From Kitasatospora sp. Root107 (GTDB lineage: Bacteria > Actinomycetota > Actinomycetes > Streptomycetales > Streptomycetaceae), in NCBI RefSeq assembly GCF_001424875.1, contig NZ_LMCT01000019.1:1-51705 (forward strand): a stretch of DNA of 51,705 nucleotides, read 5' to 3'. The translations under genes and the position numbers were made by a program. Under the pieces are notes generated by a model. That model searched no databases, was not told the origin of the DNA, and was given only the letters and a program-made list of their open reading frames with translations. This document shows positions 32,468 to 41,900 of this stretch, one piece after another (the first letter of the stretch is position 1; each line of letters begins with the position of its first letter).

Positions 32468-32512
32468 CGATGAGCACTCGATGAGTACGCGATGAGTACG
32501 CCCATGAAGTAG
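32468..32512 (+). promoter_or_regulatory. infB leader with three tandem overlapping micro-ORFs
   Basis: Three 11-bp repeats (CGATGAGCACT, then CGATGAGTACG twice) fill 32468-32500. Because the period is 11, each ATG opens a frame that stops in the next copy. ATG 32470 encodes MSTR and its TGA overlaps ATG 32481. That encodes MSTR again and its TGA overlaps ATG 32492, which encodes MSTPMK to TAG at 32510-32512. The infB start follows 46 nt later. This is either a translated attenuator-like leader or a structured 5' UTR element. Confidence 0.55.
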
Positions 32513-32558
32513 CGATGGTCCGGCGGACGAATACCCCGGACACGTAGACAGGAGCGAA

Positions 32559-35500
32559 GTGGCTAAGGTCCGGGTATATGAACTCGCCAAGGAGCTTGGC
32601 TTGGAGAGCAAGGCCGTGATGGCCAAGCTCACCGAGCTCGGTGAGTTCGTCCGTTCGGCGTCCTCGACCATCGAGGCGCCGGTCGTGCGCAAGTTGACTG
32701 ACGCTTTGGGAGTGCCGCCCACGGGCGGCGCCGCCAAGCCTGGCCCGCGGAAGCCCGCGGCGCCCCAGCCCGCCGGTGGTGCCCCCACCGGTGCGGCAGC
32801 ACCCAAGCCGGGTGCCCCCACTCCGGGACCGCGGCCCGCCGCGACCCCCGGCCCCCGTCCGACCCCGGCCCCGGCGGCTCCCGCCGCCCCGGCCGCCCCC
32901 GCCGCGCCGAAGCCCGCGCGTCCCGCCCCGGCCGCTGCGGCCCCGGCTGCTCCGGCAGCCGAGTTCTCCTCGCCGGCGCCCGCCGGTGACGCCGCTGCGG
33001 AGGCGCCGGCCCGTCCGGCCGCCGCTGCTCCGGCTGCTGCTGCTGCTGCTGCCCCGGCTGCCCGTCCGGCCGCGGCCAACCCGTCGGCCCGTCCGGGCCC
33101 GCGTCCGGCCGGTCCCCGTCCGGGCAACAACCCGTTCACCTCCGGCAGTGCGACCGGCATGGGCCGCCCCGGCGAGCGCCGTCCGGCTGCTCCCGGTGCC
33201 GCGCGTCCGGGTGCCGGTGCCCCCGCCGCAGGCGGCGAGCGTCCGGCCCGTCCGGGTGGCGACCGTCCGCGTCCGGCCGGTGCACCTGGTGCCGACCGTG
33301 GTGCCGCCCGTCCGGGTGGCGACCGTCCGCGTCCCGCCGCCGGTCCCGGTGGCGCGCCGCGTCCGGGTGGTGCGGGTGCACCGCGTCCCGACGGGATGCC
33401 CCGTCCGGCCGGTCCGCGTCCGGGTGGGCCCAGCCCGTCCGGTATGCCGCGTCCGAACCCCGGCATGATGCCGCAGCGTCCGGCTCCGGGCCCGGGTGCC
33501 CGTCCCGGCCCCGGTGGCCGTGGTCCGGGTGGCCCCGGTGGCCGTCCGGGTGGTCCGGGTGCAGGTGCCGGTGGCGCCCGTCCCGGCTTCGCGGGCCGTG
33601 CGGCCGGTCCGGGCTCGCGTCCGGCCGGTGGCGGCTTCGGCGGCCCCCGTCCCGGTGGCGGTGCCCCGGGTGGCGGCGGTGGCTTCGGTCCCCGTCCGGG
33701 TGGCTTCGGTGGCCGTCCCGGTGGCCCGGGTGCCCGTGGTGGCACGCAGGGTGCCTTCGGTCGTGGTCCGGGCGGTCGCCCGGCGCGTGGCCGTAAGTCG
33801 AAGCGGGCGAAGCGCCAGGAGTACGAGGCCATGCAGGCCCCGTCCGTCGGCGGTGTGATGCTGCCGCGTGGCAACGGCCAGGCCGTTCGCCTCTCGCGTG
33901 GCTCGTCCCTGACGGACTTCGCCGAGAAGATCAACGCCAACCCGGCCGCGCTCGTCTCGGTGATGTTCAACCTCGGTGAGATGGTCACCGCGACCCAGTC
34001 GGTCTCGGACGACACGCTCCAGATGCTGGCCGACGAGATGGGCTTCCAGCTCGAGATCGTCAGCCGGGACGACGAGGACCGCGAGCTGCTCGAGTCGTTC
34101 GACATCGACTTCGGTGTCAACGAGGGCGACGAGGACATGCTCGCGGCGCGCCCGCCGGTCGTCACCGTCATGGGTCACGTCGACCACGGTAAGACCCGCC
34201 TGCTGGACGCGATCCGCAAGTCCAACGTGGTGGCCGGCGAGGCCGGTGGCATCACCCAGCACATCGGTGCCTACCAGGTCGCCACCGTGGTGAACGGCGA
34301 AGAGCGCCCGATCACCTTCCTCGACACCCCGGGTCACGAGGCGTTCTCCGCCATGCGTGCCCGTGGTGCCAAGTCCACCGACATCGCGATCCTGGTGGTC
34401 GCGGCCAACGACGGTGTCATGCCGCAGACGGTCGAGGCGCTCAACCACGCCAAGGCCGCCGGTGTGCCGATCGTGGTCGCGGTCAACAAGATCGACGTCG
34501 AGGGTGCGGACCCGACCAAGGTCCGTGGTCAGCTGACCGAGTTCGGTCTGGTGGCCGAGGAGTACGGCGGCGACACCATGTTCGTCGACATCTCCGCGCG
34601 CCAGGGTCTGAACATCGACCAGCTGCTCGAGGCCGTGGTCCTGACCGCGGACGCCTCGCTCGACCTGCGGGCCAACCCGGAGCAGGACGCGCAGGGTATT
34701 GCGATCGAAGCCCACCTCGACAAGGGTCGCGGCGCCATGGCGACCGTCCTGGTCCAGCGCGGTACCCTCCGCGTCGGTGACTCGATCGTGGTCGGCGACG
34801 CCTACGGCCGCGTCCGCGCGATGCTGGACGAGAACGGCAACAGCCTCGCCGAGGCGGGTCCGTCCCGTCCGGTGCTGCTGCTCGGTCTGACCTCGGTGCC
34901 CCGCGCCGGCGACAGCTTCATCGTCGTCGACGAGGACCGCACCGCCCGTCAGATCGCGGAGAAGCGCTCGGCCCGTGACCGCAACGCCGCGTTCGCGCAG
35001 CGTCGGGTCCGGATCTCGCTCGAGGACCTGGACAAGGCCATCGCAGCGGGCTCCATCGAGCAGCTCAACCTCATCATCAAGGGTGACGTCTCCGGTTCCG
35101 TCGAAGCCCTCGAGGACGCCCTCGTCAAGCTCGACGTGGGCGAGGAGGTGGAGCTCCGGGTGCTGCACCGCGGCGTCGGTGCGATCACCGAGTCGGACGT
35201 CGACCTCGCGATGGGCTCGGACGCCATCATCATCGGCTTCAACGTGCGCGCCGAAGGCCGCGCCCGTACGGCTGCCGAGAAGGAAGGCGTGGATGTCCGG
35301 TACTACTCGGTCATCTACCAGGCCATCGAGGAGATCGAGAACGCGCTCAAGGGCCTGCTCAAGCCCGAGTACGAGGAGGTGCGCCTCGGCTCCGCGGAGA
35401 TCCGCGAGGTGTTCCGTTCCTCCAAGTTCGGCAACATCGCGGGTGTCATCGTCCGCGAGGGTCTGCTGCGCCGCAACGCCAAGGCCCGTCTCATCCGCGA

Positions 35501-35672
35501 CGGCAAGCTCATCACGGAGAGCCTCACCATCGAGGGTCTGCGTCGTTTCAAGGACGACGCGACCGAGGTGCGCGAGGGCTTCGAGGCCGGTGTGACCCTG
35601 GGGTCGTTCAACGACATCAAGGTCGACGACGTCATCGAGACCTACGAGATGCGCGAGAAGCCGCGGTCCTAG
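32559..35672 (+). CDS. infB: Translation initiation factor IF-2
   Basis: A 1037-aa GTPase that brings initiator tRNA to the ribosome. The N-terminal IF2N domain (MAKVRVYELAKELGLESKAVMAKLTELG) is followed by a very long Pro/Ala/Arg/Gly-rich region, about residues 55-420. The G domain follows with GHVDHGKT (539-546), DTPGHE, NKID and the DISAR region. The EF-Tu-like domain II, the IF2 domain and the C-terminal tRNA-binding domain continue to the end. GTG 32559 has AGGAG close upstream. The low-complexity N-terminal part contains a 29-bp direct repeat. The G-to-C regions are complete. Confidence 0.97.
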   Translation: MAKVRVYELAKELGLESKAVMAKLTELGEFVRSASSTIEAPVVRKLTDALGVPPTGGAAKPGPRKPAAPQPAGGAPTGAAAPKPGAPTPGPRPAATPGPRPTPAPAAPAAPAAPAAPKPARPAPAAAAPAAPAAEFSSPAPAGDAAAEAPARPAAAAPAAAAAAAPAARPAAANPSARPGPRPAGPRPGNNPFTSGSATGMGRPGERRPAAPGAARPGAGAPAAGGERPARPGGDRPRPAGAPGADRGAARPGGDRPRPAAGPGGAPRPGGAGAPRPDGMPRPAGPRPGGPSPSGMPRPNPGMMPQRPAPGPGARPGPGGRGPGGPGGRPGGPGAGAGGARPGFAGRAAGPGSRPAGGGFGGPRPGGGAPGGGGGFGPRPGGFGGRPGGPGARGGTQGAFGRGPGGRPARGRKSKRAKRQEYEAMQAPSVGGVMLPRGNGQAVRLSRGSSLTDFAEKINANPAALVSVMFNLGEMVTATQSVSDDTLQMLADEMGFQLEIVSRDDEDRELLESFDIDFGVNEGDEDMLAARPPVVTVMGHVDHGKTRLLDAIRKSNVVAGEAGGITQHIGAYQVATVVNGEERPITFLDTPGHEAFSAMRARGAKSTDIAILVVAANDGVMPQTVEALNHAKAAGVPIVVAVNKIDVEGADPTKVRGQLTEFGLVAEEYGGDTMFVDISARQGLNIDQLLEAVVLTADASLDLRANPEQDAQGIAIEAHLDKGRGAMATVLVQRGTLRVGDSIVVGDAYGRVRAMLDENGNSLAEAGPSRPVLLLGLTSVPRAGDSFIVVDEDRTARQIAEKRSARDRNAAFAQRRVRISLEDLDKAIAAGSIEQLNLIIKGDVSGSVEALEDALVKLDVGEEVELRVLHRGVGAITESDVDLAMGSDAIIIGFNVRAEGRARTAAEKEGVDVRYYSVIYQAIEEIENALKGLLKPEYEEVRLGSAEIREVFRSSKFGNIAGVIVREGLLRRNAKARLIRDGKLITESLTIEGLRRFKDDATEVREGFEAGVTLGSFNDIKVDDVIETYEMREKPRS
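33246..33334 (+). repeat. In-frame direct repeat inside infB
   Basis: The same 29 bp occur at 33246-33274 and 33306-33334, exactly 60 bp apart, so the frame is preserved. Each copy encodes ARPGGDRPRP. It reflects expansion of the disordered Arg/Gly/Pro region by replication slippage. Confidence 0.8.
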
Positions 35673-35681
35673 CAGTGGCTG

Positions 35682-35725
35682 CCGGGGTCGGTCGGCGGGG
35701 TGCAAATCCCGTCGACCGGCCCCGG
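35682..35725 (+). terminator. Hairpin after infB
   Basis: A 13-bp stem with one G-U pair (CCGGGGTCGGTCG / CGACCGGCCCCGG) around an 18-nt loop that itself contains GGG/CCC. It begins 9 nt after the infB stop. Without a T tract it may be a terminator or an attenuator before the DUF503 gene. Confidence 0.6.
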
Positions 35726-35800
35726 TCTCGCTGTTAGCCTCCTGGTACGCCCGTTCGGGCAACTCCTTCGAGGCCTTCAGGTCGGCGAGACCTGTCACAT

Positions 35801-36097
35801 ATGTTCGTGGGAACACTCACTTTCGACCTCCTGCTCGGCGATGTTCATTCGCTCAAGGAGAAGCGTTCGATCGTGCGGCCCATCGTGGCCGAACTGGCGC
35901 GCAAGTACAGCGTGTGCGCCGCAGAAGTCGGGAACCAGGATCTGCACCGGAGGGCCGAGATCGGCCTGGCGGTGGTGTCCGGCGAAGCCGGGTACGTCAC
36001 CGAGATCCTGGACAGCTGTGAGCGGCTCGTCGCCGGCCGCCCCGAGGTGATGCTGCTCTCCGCACGGAGGCGCCTTCACAACGACGACGATGATTGA
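35801..36097 (+). CDS. DUF503 family protein (YlxP-like)
   Basis: A 98-aa protein of the DUF503 family (MFVGTLTFDLLL, HSLKEKRSIVRPIVAELARKYSVCAAEVG, EILDSCERLVAGRPEVMLLSARRRLH). It is conserved between infB and rbfA in many Gram-positive genomes, which suggests a link to ribosome or translation factor biogenesis; the activity is unknown. The ribosome site is weak. Confidence 0.9.
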   Translation: MFVGTLTFDLLLGDVHSLKEKRSIVRPIVAELARKYSVCAAEVGNQDLHRRAEIGLAVVSGEAGYVTEILDSCERLVAGRPEVMLLSARRRLHNDDDD

Positions 36098-36103
36098 GAG
36101 TGA

Positions 36104-36142
36104 GGGTGTGCGCGGTGGTGCTGCGTCAGCACCGTCACACCC
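36104..36142 (+). terminator. Hairpin between DUF503 and rbfA
   Basis: GGGTGTG pairs with CACACCC, and inside it GGTGCTG pairs with CAGCACC around a CGT loop. It starts 7 nt after the DUF503 stop. The bulged shape and lack of T run leave open whether it terminates, attenuates or protects RNA. Confidence 0.5.
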
Positions 36143-36253
36143 ACGAGGACCGAGAGCGCCCACAAGGCTGGGCGCGGGCAGGTACTTTGGGGCCAGGGCC
36201 GCACCGGGTGCGTCCGTGACCCGGGTACCGCGCTCACTGCACGAGGAGGCAAC

Positions 36254-36697
36254 GTGACCGACACCGCAAGGGCGCGCAAGCTCGCCGACCGCATTCAGGT
36301 GGTGGTGGCCGAGACCCTGCAACGCCGGATCAAGGACCCGCGGCTGGGCTACGTGACCATCACCGAGGCCCGGGTCACCGGGGATCTGCGGGAGGCCACC
36401 GTCTTCTACACCGTCTACGGTGACGAGGCCGAGCGCGAGGCCAGCGCGGCCGCTCTGGAGAGCGCCAAGGGCGTGCTCCGCTCCGAGGTCGGCAAGCAGA
36501 CCGGGGTGCGCTTCACCCCGTCGCTGACCTTCATCGCGGACGCCCTGCCGGAGAACGCGAAGAACATCGACGAGCTGCTCGACAAGGCGCGGGTCTCCGA
36601 CGCGGCGGTCCGTACCGCCGCCGCCGGTGCCACCTTCGCCGGAGAGGCCGACCCCTACAAGGTGCCGGCCGCCGAGCGCGACGACGAGGACGAGTAA
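36254..36697 (+). CDS. rbfA: Ribosome-binding factor A
   Basis: A 147-aa KH-fold protein that binds the 30S subunit and aids 16S maturation. Typical stretches are ARKLADRIQVVVAETLQRRIKDPRLGYVTITEARVT, LRSEVGKQTGVRFTPSLTFIAD and NIDELLDKAR. The acidic end (AERDDEDE) is actinomycete-typical. GTG 36254 has GAGGAGG immediately upstream. The nrnA gene starts 2 nt after its stop. Confidence 0.96.
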   Translation: MTDTARARKLADRIQVVVAETLQRRIKDPRLGYVTITEARVTGDLREATVFYTVYGDEAEREASAAALESAKGVLRSEVGKQTGVRFTPSLTFIADALPENAKNIDELLDKARVSDAAVRTAAAGATFAGEADPYKVPAAERDDEDE

Positions 36698-36699
36698 CC

Positions 36700-37800
36700 A
36701 TGGCCGCCGAGCCGGTCGAACCCGGCCAGAGGGCATCGTCCACCGACACGGTGGATGGTGCCCTCGCGGTGCTTCCCGGGCCTCGCAGCGAGTCGCCGGC
36801 CGGCTCCGCGGCGTCAGCCCTGGCGGCCGAGTGGCAACGGGTGGTCGAGCTGGTCGGGCGGGCCGGCACGGTCGACCTGATCTGCCACATCAACCCGGAC
36901 GGCGACGCGCTCGGCTCGGCCCTGGCGGCCGGTCTGGCGCTGCGTTCGCTCGGCTACGGGGTGCGGGTCTCGTTCGGTGACGACCCGCAGATCGTCCCGG
37001 AGTCGCTGAGCTTCCTGCCGGGCCAGGAGCTGCTCGTCCCGGCCGCCGAGGTGCCGGACGTCCCCGAGCTGGTGCTCTGCTTCGACGTGGCGGCCGAGAG
37101 TCGCCTCGGCCTGCTGCACGCCAAGGCGTTCGCCGCACCCGCGCTGGTGGTCATCGACCACCACGCCTCCAACCCCGGCTTCGGCACCCACCGCCTGATC
37201 GACCCCACCGCCCCGGCCACCGCCGTGCTGGTGGACGAGCTGCTCCGGCGGCTCGGCGTGCCGCTCGACCAGGAGCTGGCCACCTGCCTCTACACCGGCG
37301 TGGCCACCGACACCGGCTCGTTCAGGTACGCGGGCACCACCCCCGACACCCACGAGCTGGCCGGGCGGCTGCTGGCCACCGGCATCCGGCACGACCTGAT
37401 CTCCCGTCAGCTCTGGGACACCTCCTCCTTCGGCTACCTCAAGGTGCTGGCCGGCGCGCTCGACCGGGCGGTCTACGAGCCCGACGCGGCGGGCGGCCTT
37501 GGCCTGGTGTGGACCTGGGTGCCGTACCAGGACCTGGCGCTGTTCGGCGTCACGGTCGAGGAGATCGAGGGCCTGATCGACGTGCTGCGCCGCCCGGCCG
37601 AGGCCGAGGTGGCGCTGGTGCTCAAGCAGGACCCGGACGGCACCCTGCGCGGCTCCTGCCGGGCCAAGGGCGCGGTCGACGTGGCCGCGGTCTGCGCAGA
37701 CCTCGGCGGCGGCGGGCACCGGTTCGCGGCCGGGTTCACCGCCCGCGAGGGTGTCGAGGCGACGATCGCCCGGTTCCGGGCCGCGCTGCCGGCGTCCTGA
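36700..37800 (+). CDS. nrnA: DHH/DHHA1 phosphoesterase (NrnA-like)
   Basis: A 366-aa bifunctional oligoribonuclease/pAp phosphatase-type enzyme. The DHH domain has HINPDGDALGSALA, LCFDVAAESRLG, VIDHHASNPGFG and GVATDTGSFRY. The C-terminal DHHA1 domain ends GGGGHRFAAGFTA. About 45 N-terminal residues are disordered. It degrades short RNAs or 3'-phosphoadenosine 5'-phosphate in relatives. It starts 2 nt after rbfA, with GAGGA inside the rbfA end as ribosome site. Confidence 0.93.
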   Translation: MAAEPVEPGQRASSTDTVDGALAVLPGPRSESPAGSAASALAAEWQRVVELVGRAGTVDLICHINPDGDALGSALAAGLALRSLGYGVRVSFGDDPQIVPESLSFLPGQELLVPAAEVPDVPELVLCFDVAAESRLGLLHAKAFAAPALVVIDHHASNPGFGTHRLIDPTAPATAVLVDELLRRLGVPLDQELATCLYTGVATDTGSFRYAGTTPDTHELAGRLLATGIRHDLISRQLWDTSSFGYLKVLAGALDRAVYEPDAAGGLGLVWTWVPYQDLALFGVTVEEIEGLIDVLRRPAEAEVALVLKQDPDGTLRGSCRAKGAVDVAAVCADLGGGGHRFAAGFTAREGVEATIARFRAALPAS

Positions 37801-37825
37801 TTTCCTCCGTACAGAGAAAGAGCTG

Positions 37826-38731
37826 ATGAAGCGTAAAGGCACCGGCCCCGACGGCCTGGTCATTGTCGACAAGCCGGAGGGCCTCACCTCGCACGGCGTG
37901 GTGGCCAAACTCCGCTGGCTGGCCGGGACCAGGAAGGTCGGCCACGCGGGCACGCTGGACCCGATGGCGACGGGCGTCCTGGTGATCGGCGTCGAGCGGG
38001 CCACCCGGCTGCTCGGGCACCTGATGCTCACCGCCAAGACGTACGAGGCCACCATCCGGCTCGGGCAGGACACCGTGACGGACGACCGGGAGGGTGACAT
38101 CACCTCCTCGGCGGACGCCTCGGGGATCGAGCGGGCCGCCATCGACGCCGGGATCGCGGAGCTGACCGGCGAGATCATGCAGGTGCCGTCGAAGGTCAGC
38201 GCCATCAAGATCGACGGCAAGCGCTCGTACGCCCGGGTCCGCGAGGGCGAGGAGTTCGAGATCGCGGCCCGGCCGACCACCATCCACTCCTTCACCGTGC
38301 ACGAGCAGCGCGCGGCGGTGGCCGAGGACGGCACCCCGGTGATCGACCTGGACGTCACGGTGGAGTGCTCCTCGGGCACCTACATCCGGGCCCTGGCCCG
38401 GGACCTCGGCGCCGGGCTCGGCGTCGGCGGGCACCTGACGGCGCTTCGGCGGACCAAGGTCGGGCCGTACGGGCTGGAGTCGGCGCGGACGCTCCCGCAG
38501 CTGGAGGAGAAGCTGGAGGTGCTGCCGATCGCCGAGGCGGCGGCCGCAGCGTTCCCGCGCTGGGACGTGGACGCCGAGCAGGCGCGGCTGCTGGCGCACG
38601 GCATGAAGCTCGCCGCACCCGGGCTGGGCGTCGACGGGCCGATCGCGGTCTTCGACCCGGAGGGCCGCTTCCTCGCCCTGATCGAGGAGAAAGCCGGCCA
38701 CGCCAAGCCGGTCGCGGTCTTCGTCGGCTGA
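37826..38731 (+). CDS. truB: tRNA pseudouridine(55) synthase
   Basis: A 301-aa enzyme that makes pseudouridine 55 in the T-arm of tRNAs. The catalytic aspartate is D45 in KVGHAGTLDPMATGVL. Other signatures are VDKPEGLTSHG, YEATIRLG, QVPSKVSAIKIDGKRSYARVREG and CSSGTYIRALARDLG. A C-terminal PUA-like domain covers about residues 225-300. ATG 37826 has GAAAGAG upstream. It is the last gene of the translation block before the inverted repeat. Confidence 0.96.
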   Translation: MKRKGTGPDGLVIVDKPEGLTSHGVVAKLRWLAGTRKVGHAGTLDPMATGVLVIGVERATRLLGHLMLTAKTYEATIRLGQDTVTDDREGDITSSADASGIERAAIDAGIAELTGEIMQVPSKVSAIKIDGKRSYARVREGEEFEIAARPTTIHSFTVHEQRAAVAEDGTPVIDLDVTVECSSGTYIRALARDLGAGLGVGGHLTALRRTKVGPYGLESARTLPQLEEKLEVLPIAEAAAAAFPRWDVDAEQARLLAHGMKLAAPGLGVDGPIAVFDPEGRFLALIEEKAGHAKPVAVFVG

Positions 38732-38761
38732 CTTTTCGCAGCCGCTTAGGCATCTACGGTC

Positions 38762-38846
38762 AGGGGCTCGGGGAACTGCGACGCCAGCCTCTGGAGCGTT
38801 GCACCTGTGTGGGTGGTCAGGCACTTTCGCAGTTCCCCGAGCCCCT
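38762..38846. repeat. Large inverted repeat of dispersed Streptomyces type
   Basis: A perfect 20-bp inverted repeat, left arm 38762-38781 (GGGGCTCGGGGAACTGCG core) and right arm 38827-38846, separated by 45 nt. From general familiarity, this GGGGCTCGGGGAACTGCG hairpin recurs between genes across Streptomyces genomes. It lies 30 bp after truB and may also terminate the operon. Confidence 0.85.
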
Positions 38847-38876
38847 CGGTAGTGCAACTCGATCTGTGCCGAAATG

Positions 38877-38892
38877 TCACCCGAAGGGGTGA
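38877..38892. promoter_or_regulatory. Palindrome upstream of the STAND-like gene
   Basis: TCACCC-GAAG-GGGTGA, a perfect 6-bp inverted repeat with a 4-nt centre, 81 bp before the start. Candidate operator or small hairpin. Confidence 0.35.
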
Positions 38893-38973
38893 GCACTGGT
38901 CCCAGAGGGGTGGCGTACGTGGTCGGCCGGGCAGACTCCGGGCGGTGGCGGGCTGCTGAGGGGCGGGCGCGGG

Positions 38974-41900
38974 ATGGCCGAGGGGCTGCTGCGGATCTGT
39001 GGGCCGGACGGGCTGGTCAGGGGGCTCGGCTTCGTGGCCGACCGGCAGGGCTCCGTGCTCACGGCCCGGCAGGCCGTCGAGGGGCTGGAGCACCTGGTGC
39101 TGCACCTGCCGTGCGGCCAGACCCGGGTGCTCGGGGCCGACTGCGTGGAGCTGCTGCCGGGCCCCGGCCTCGCGGTGCTGCGGACGGAGTCGGTCGGCGG
39201 CCTGCCGCTGGCCCCGCAGGCGATCGCCGACGGGATCGGCAGCGGACTGGTATCCGTCTCCCAACTTGTCGCCGGAATATGGGAGTTGACTCAGGTTCAG
39301 GGCGGCATCAGTCAGGTCGCCCCGGACGGCGCACTGTTGCTGGAGCTGCCCCAGCTCCGTAATCCGCTGACCCCCGGGGCGCCCGTGCTGGACGCCGAGA
39401 CCGGAGCCGTGCTCGGCGTTCTGGTGGCCGGTCCTGACGGTCCCCGTGCGCTGCCGCCGACCGGTCCGGCACTGGCGGAGCTGCGTGGCCGGAACGCCGA
39501 GGCGGTGCCCGCGTACGGCCGGGCGCTGAATCTCGGCGGGGTGCTGGCGCTCTGTTCGGTGCAGCTCGGTTCGGCGAGCGCCGGGCCCGGCCGGATCGCG
39601 GATCTGGCCGCCGACCGGGTGGACCGGCCGGACGGGCTGACCGGTGCGGAGCCGGGGGCCACCGTCAGCGTGCTGGTCGGCCCGGCGGGCAGCGGGCGCA
39701 GCACCGAGCTGGCCGCCCTCGCGGTCCGGCGCGCGGGCGGGCCGAGGCCACTGCCCACGGTCTGGCTGCGCGGCGCCGACCTCGCCCCGGAGGACCAGAC
39801 TCTGGCGGCCGCGGCCGAACGGCAACTGGGCTGGGCAGCCGCGCTGTTGGATGTCCCGGCGCCGGACCTGGACGAGCTGGTGCGGCGCTGTACCGAGGCC
39901 GGCCGCCCGCTGCTGGTGGTGCTGGACGCGCCGGAGGAGGCACCGTTCGCGGTGCCGGGGGAGTGGCTGACGGCGAGCGCCCGGTGGCTGGAGGCAGCGG
40001 GGGTGCGGCTGCTGACGGCCTGTCGGGCGGAGAGCTGGGGCGACGGACTGCCCGGGGCGGTGGTGCACGGACTGGGGCCGCTGCCCGCCGAGGCGGGGGT
40101 GCGGGTGGCCCGGCGGTACGGGGCGCCGGAGCCGGGGGAGCACCCGTTGGCCCTACGGCTGGCCGGGGAGCTCGGGGAGCTCGGGGAGACGGCGGAGCGC
40201 GGGCGGCTGTACGCGGCGTACCTGGAGCTGTGCTGCACCCGGGCCGCGCAGCGGCTGCGGGCCGAGAACGGTCCCAGGCGGGCCGGGGCGCACCGCCGGG
40301 GCACCGCGGTGGCCCCGCCCGTAACGGAGGGCCCGGAGCCGCTGCGGGGGCTCGCCGCGGCCCTTGGCGAGCGGGTCAGGGAGGCGGCCCGTCGGATGCT
40401 CGGCACCGGCCACGGCACGCTGGACGCGGCCGCCTTCGCCGCCCTGTTCCCGGCCGAGGGCGGGTGGGCTGGGGCGGTGCTGGCCGAGCGGCTGTTCGTC
40501 CCGGCGGGGCAGGGGTACCGGTTCGCCCACGAGGACCTCGCGGACTGGCTGCAGGGCAGCCGGCTGGACCTGGACGCCGCGCTCCGGCTGCTGCTGGAGG
40601 GCACCGCCGTACCGGCGGAGGCGGTCCTGCCCGCCGGGGGTGTCCCGAGGCACCGGGCCGGGGTGGTGGCGTGGGCGCTGCGCGGGGTCGGGGAGCGGCA
40701 CGGGGCGGTCGGCCTCGACCCGTGGCTGTGGCGGCTGTGGCGCGGGGTGGAGACGGCGCCCGGGCCCGAGCCGGCCTGGTGGGCCCGGCGGCTGCTGCTG
40801 GACGGGCTGGCCGGGAGCCCGGAACTCGCCCTGCACCGGCCGCTGTTGGCGGCCGTGGCCGAGCGTGGGGGCTGCGGTCTGGGCGCGGAGTTCTGGGTCG
40901 GGCTGCCGCTCCCGCTCACGGACCGGCTGGAGCTGCTGCGGCTGCTGGTGACGACCGATCAGGAGGCCAGGGTGGCGGTGGCCGAGCTGCTCAGGGCCGA
41001 CCCGCACGCGGTCGTACCGCTGCTCTGCCGGTGGTTCGGGGAGACCCGGGGCAGTGCCGCCGCCGATCTCGCGCACGACCTGCTGTGGGCGCACCGGCGG
41101 CTGGCGGTGGACGACCTGACGGAGTCACTGGCAATCGCCGCCCACCCGAGGGCGGACGCCTTGCTCGCCGAACTGGCGGTGGCGGAGCCGTCCGCGCTCT
41201 GCCGCGCGGTGGACCGCTGGAGTCACGATCCCCGCCCCGAGTGGCACGTGGCGGCGGCCGTGCACGCGCTGCGGGCGGCTCCGTACGCCACCGGCACCGG
41301 CGCCGACCTGCTGCGTCACACCGCCCGCACCCTGCTGGCCCGGGAGGAGGAACCGACGCTGCACGGTGCGGCGCTGGCCCTGCTGATCCGTGATCCGGTG
41401 ACCAGGGGGCAGCAGCTTCCCGCCGCGCTGGCCGCCTACCGCCGGGACGACCCCTTTGTCACCGCCGAGGCGCTGGCCCCGGCGCTGGCCACCGATCCGG
41501 AGCCGGTGCTGGCGGCATTCCGGCGGCGGCTGGCCACTCCGGGCGGGGCGGTGGCCGAGGCGCTCCGGGTGCTGGCCGGGCAGGATGCCCCGGAGCTGCT
41601 CGGTCCCGGGCTCGAGCTGGCGGCCGAACTGCTGCACCAGCGGCCCGAGCGGTCCGGCCAGGTGGCGGAGTACCTGGCCGTACTGCTGGACGGCCGTCCG
41701 GAGCCGGAGCTCGACCTGCTGCTCGCCGAGGCGGCCGCCCGGCCGCCGGGGCTGCGCCGGGTGCTCGCGGTGCTGCTGACGGATCCCGAGCGGCCGCCCC
41801 GGCTGCTGGAGATGCTGCTCGCGGTGGAGCGCGACCCGGTGGTGCTGGTCCCGGTGGTGGAGCGGCTGGCCGATTGCTGCCGAGACGAACAGGCGCCCGG

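Noticed and set aside
32010..35816. A 1268-codon open frame antisense to infB
   Set aside because: It mirrors the GC-rich codon structure of infB on the other strand, gives Arg/Gly/Thr-rich nonsense and has no ribosome site or family motif.
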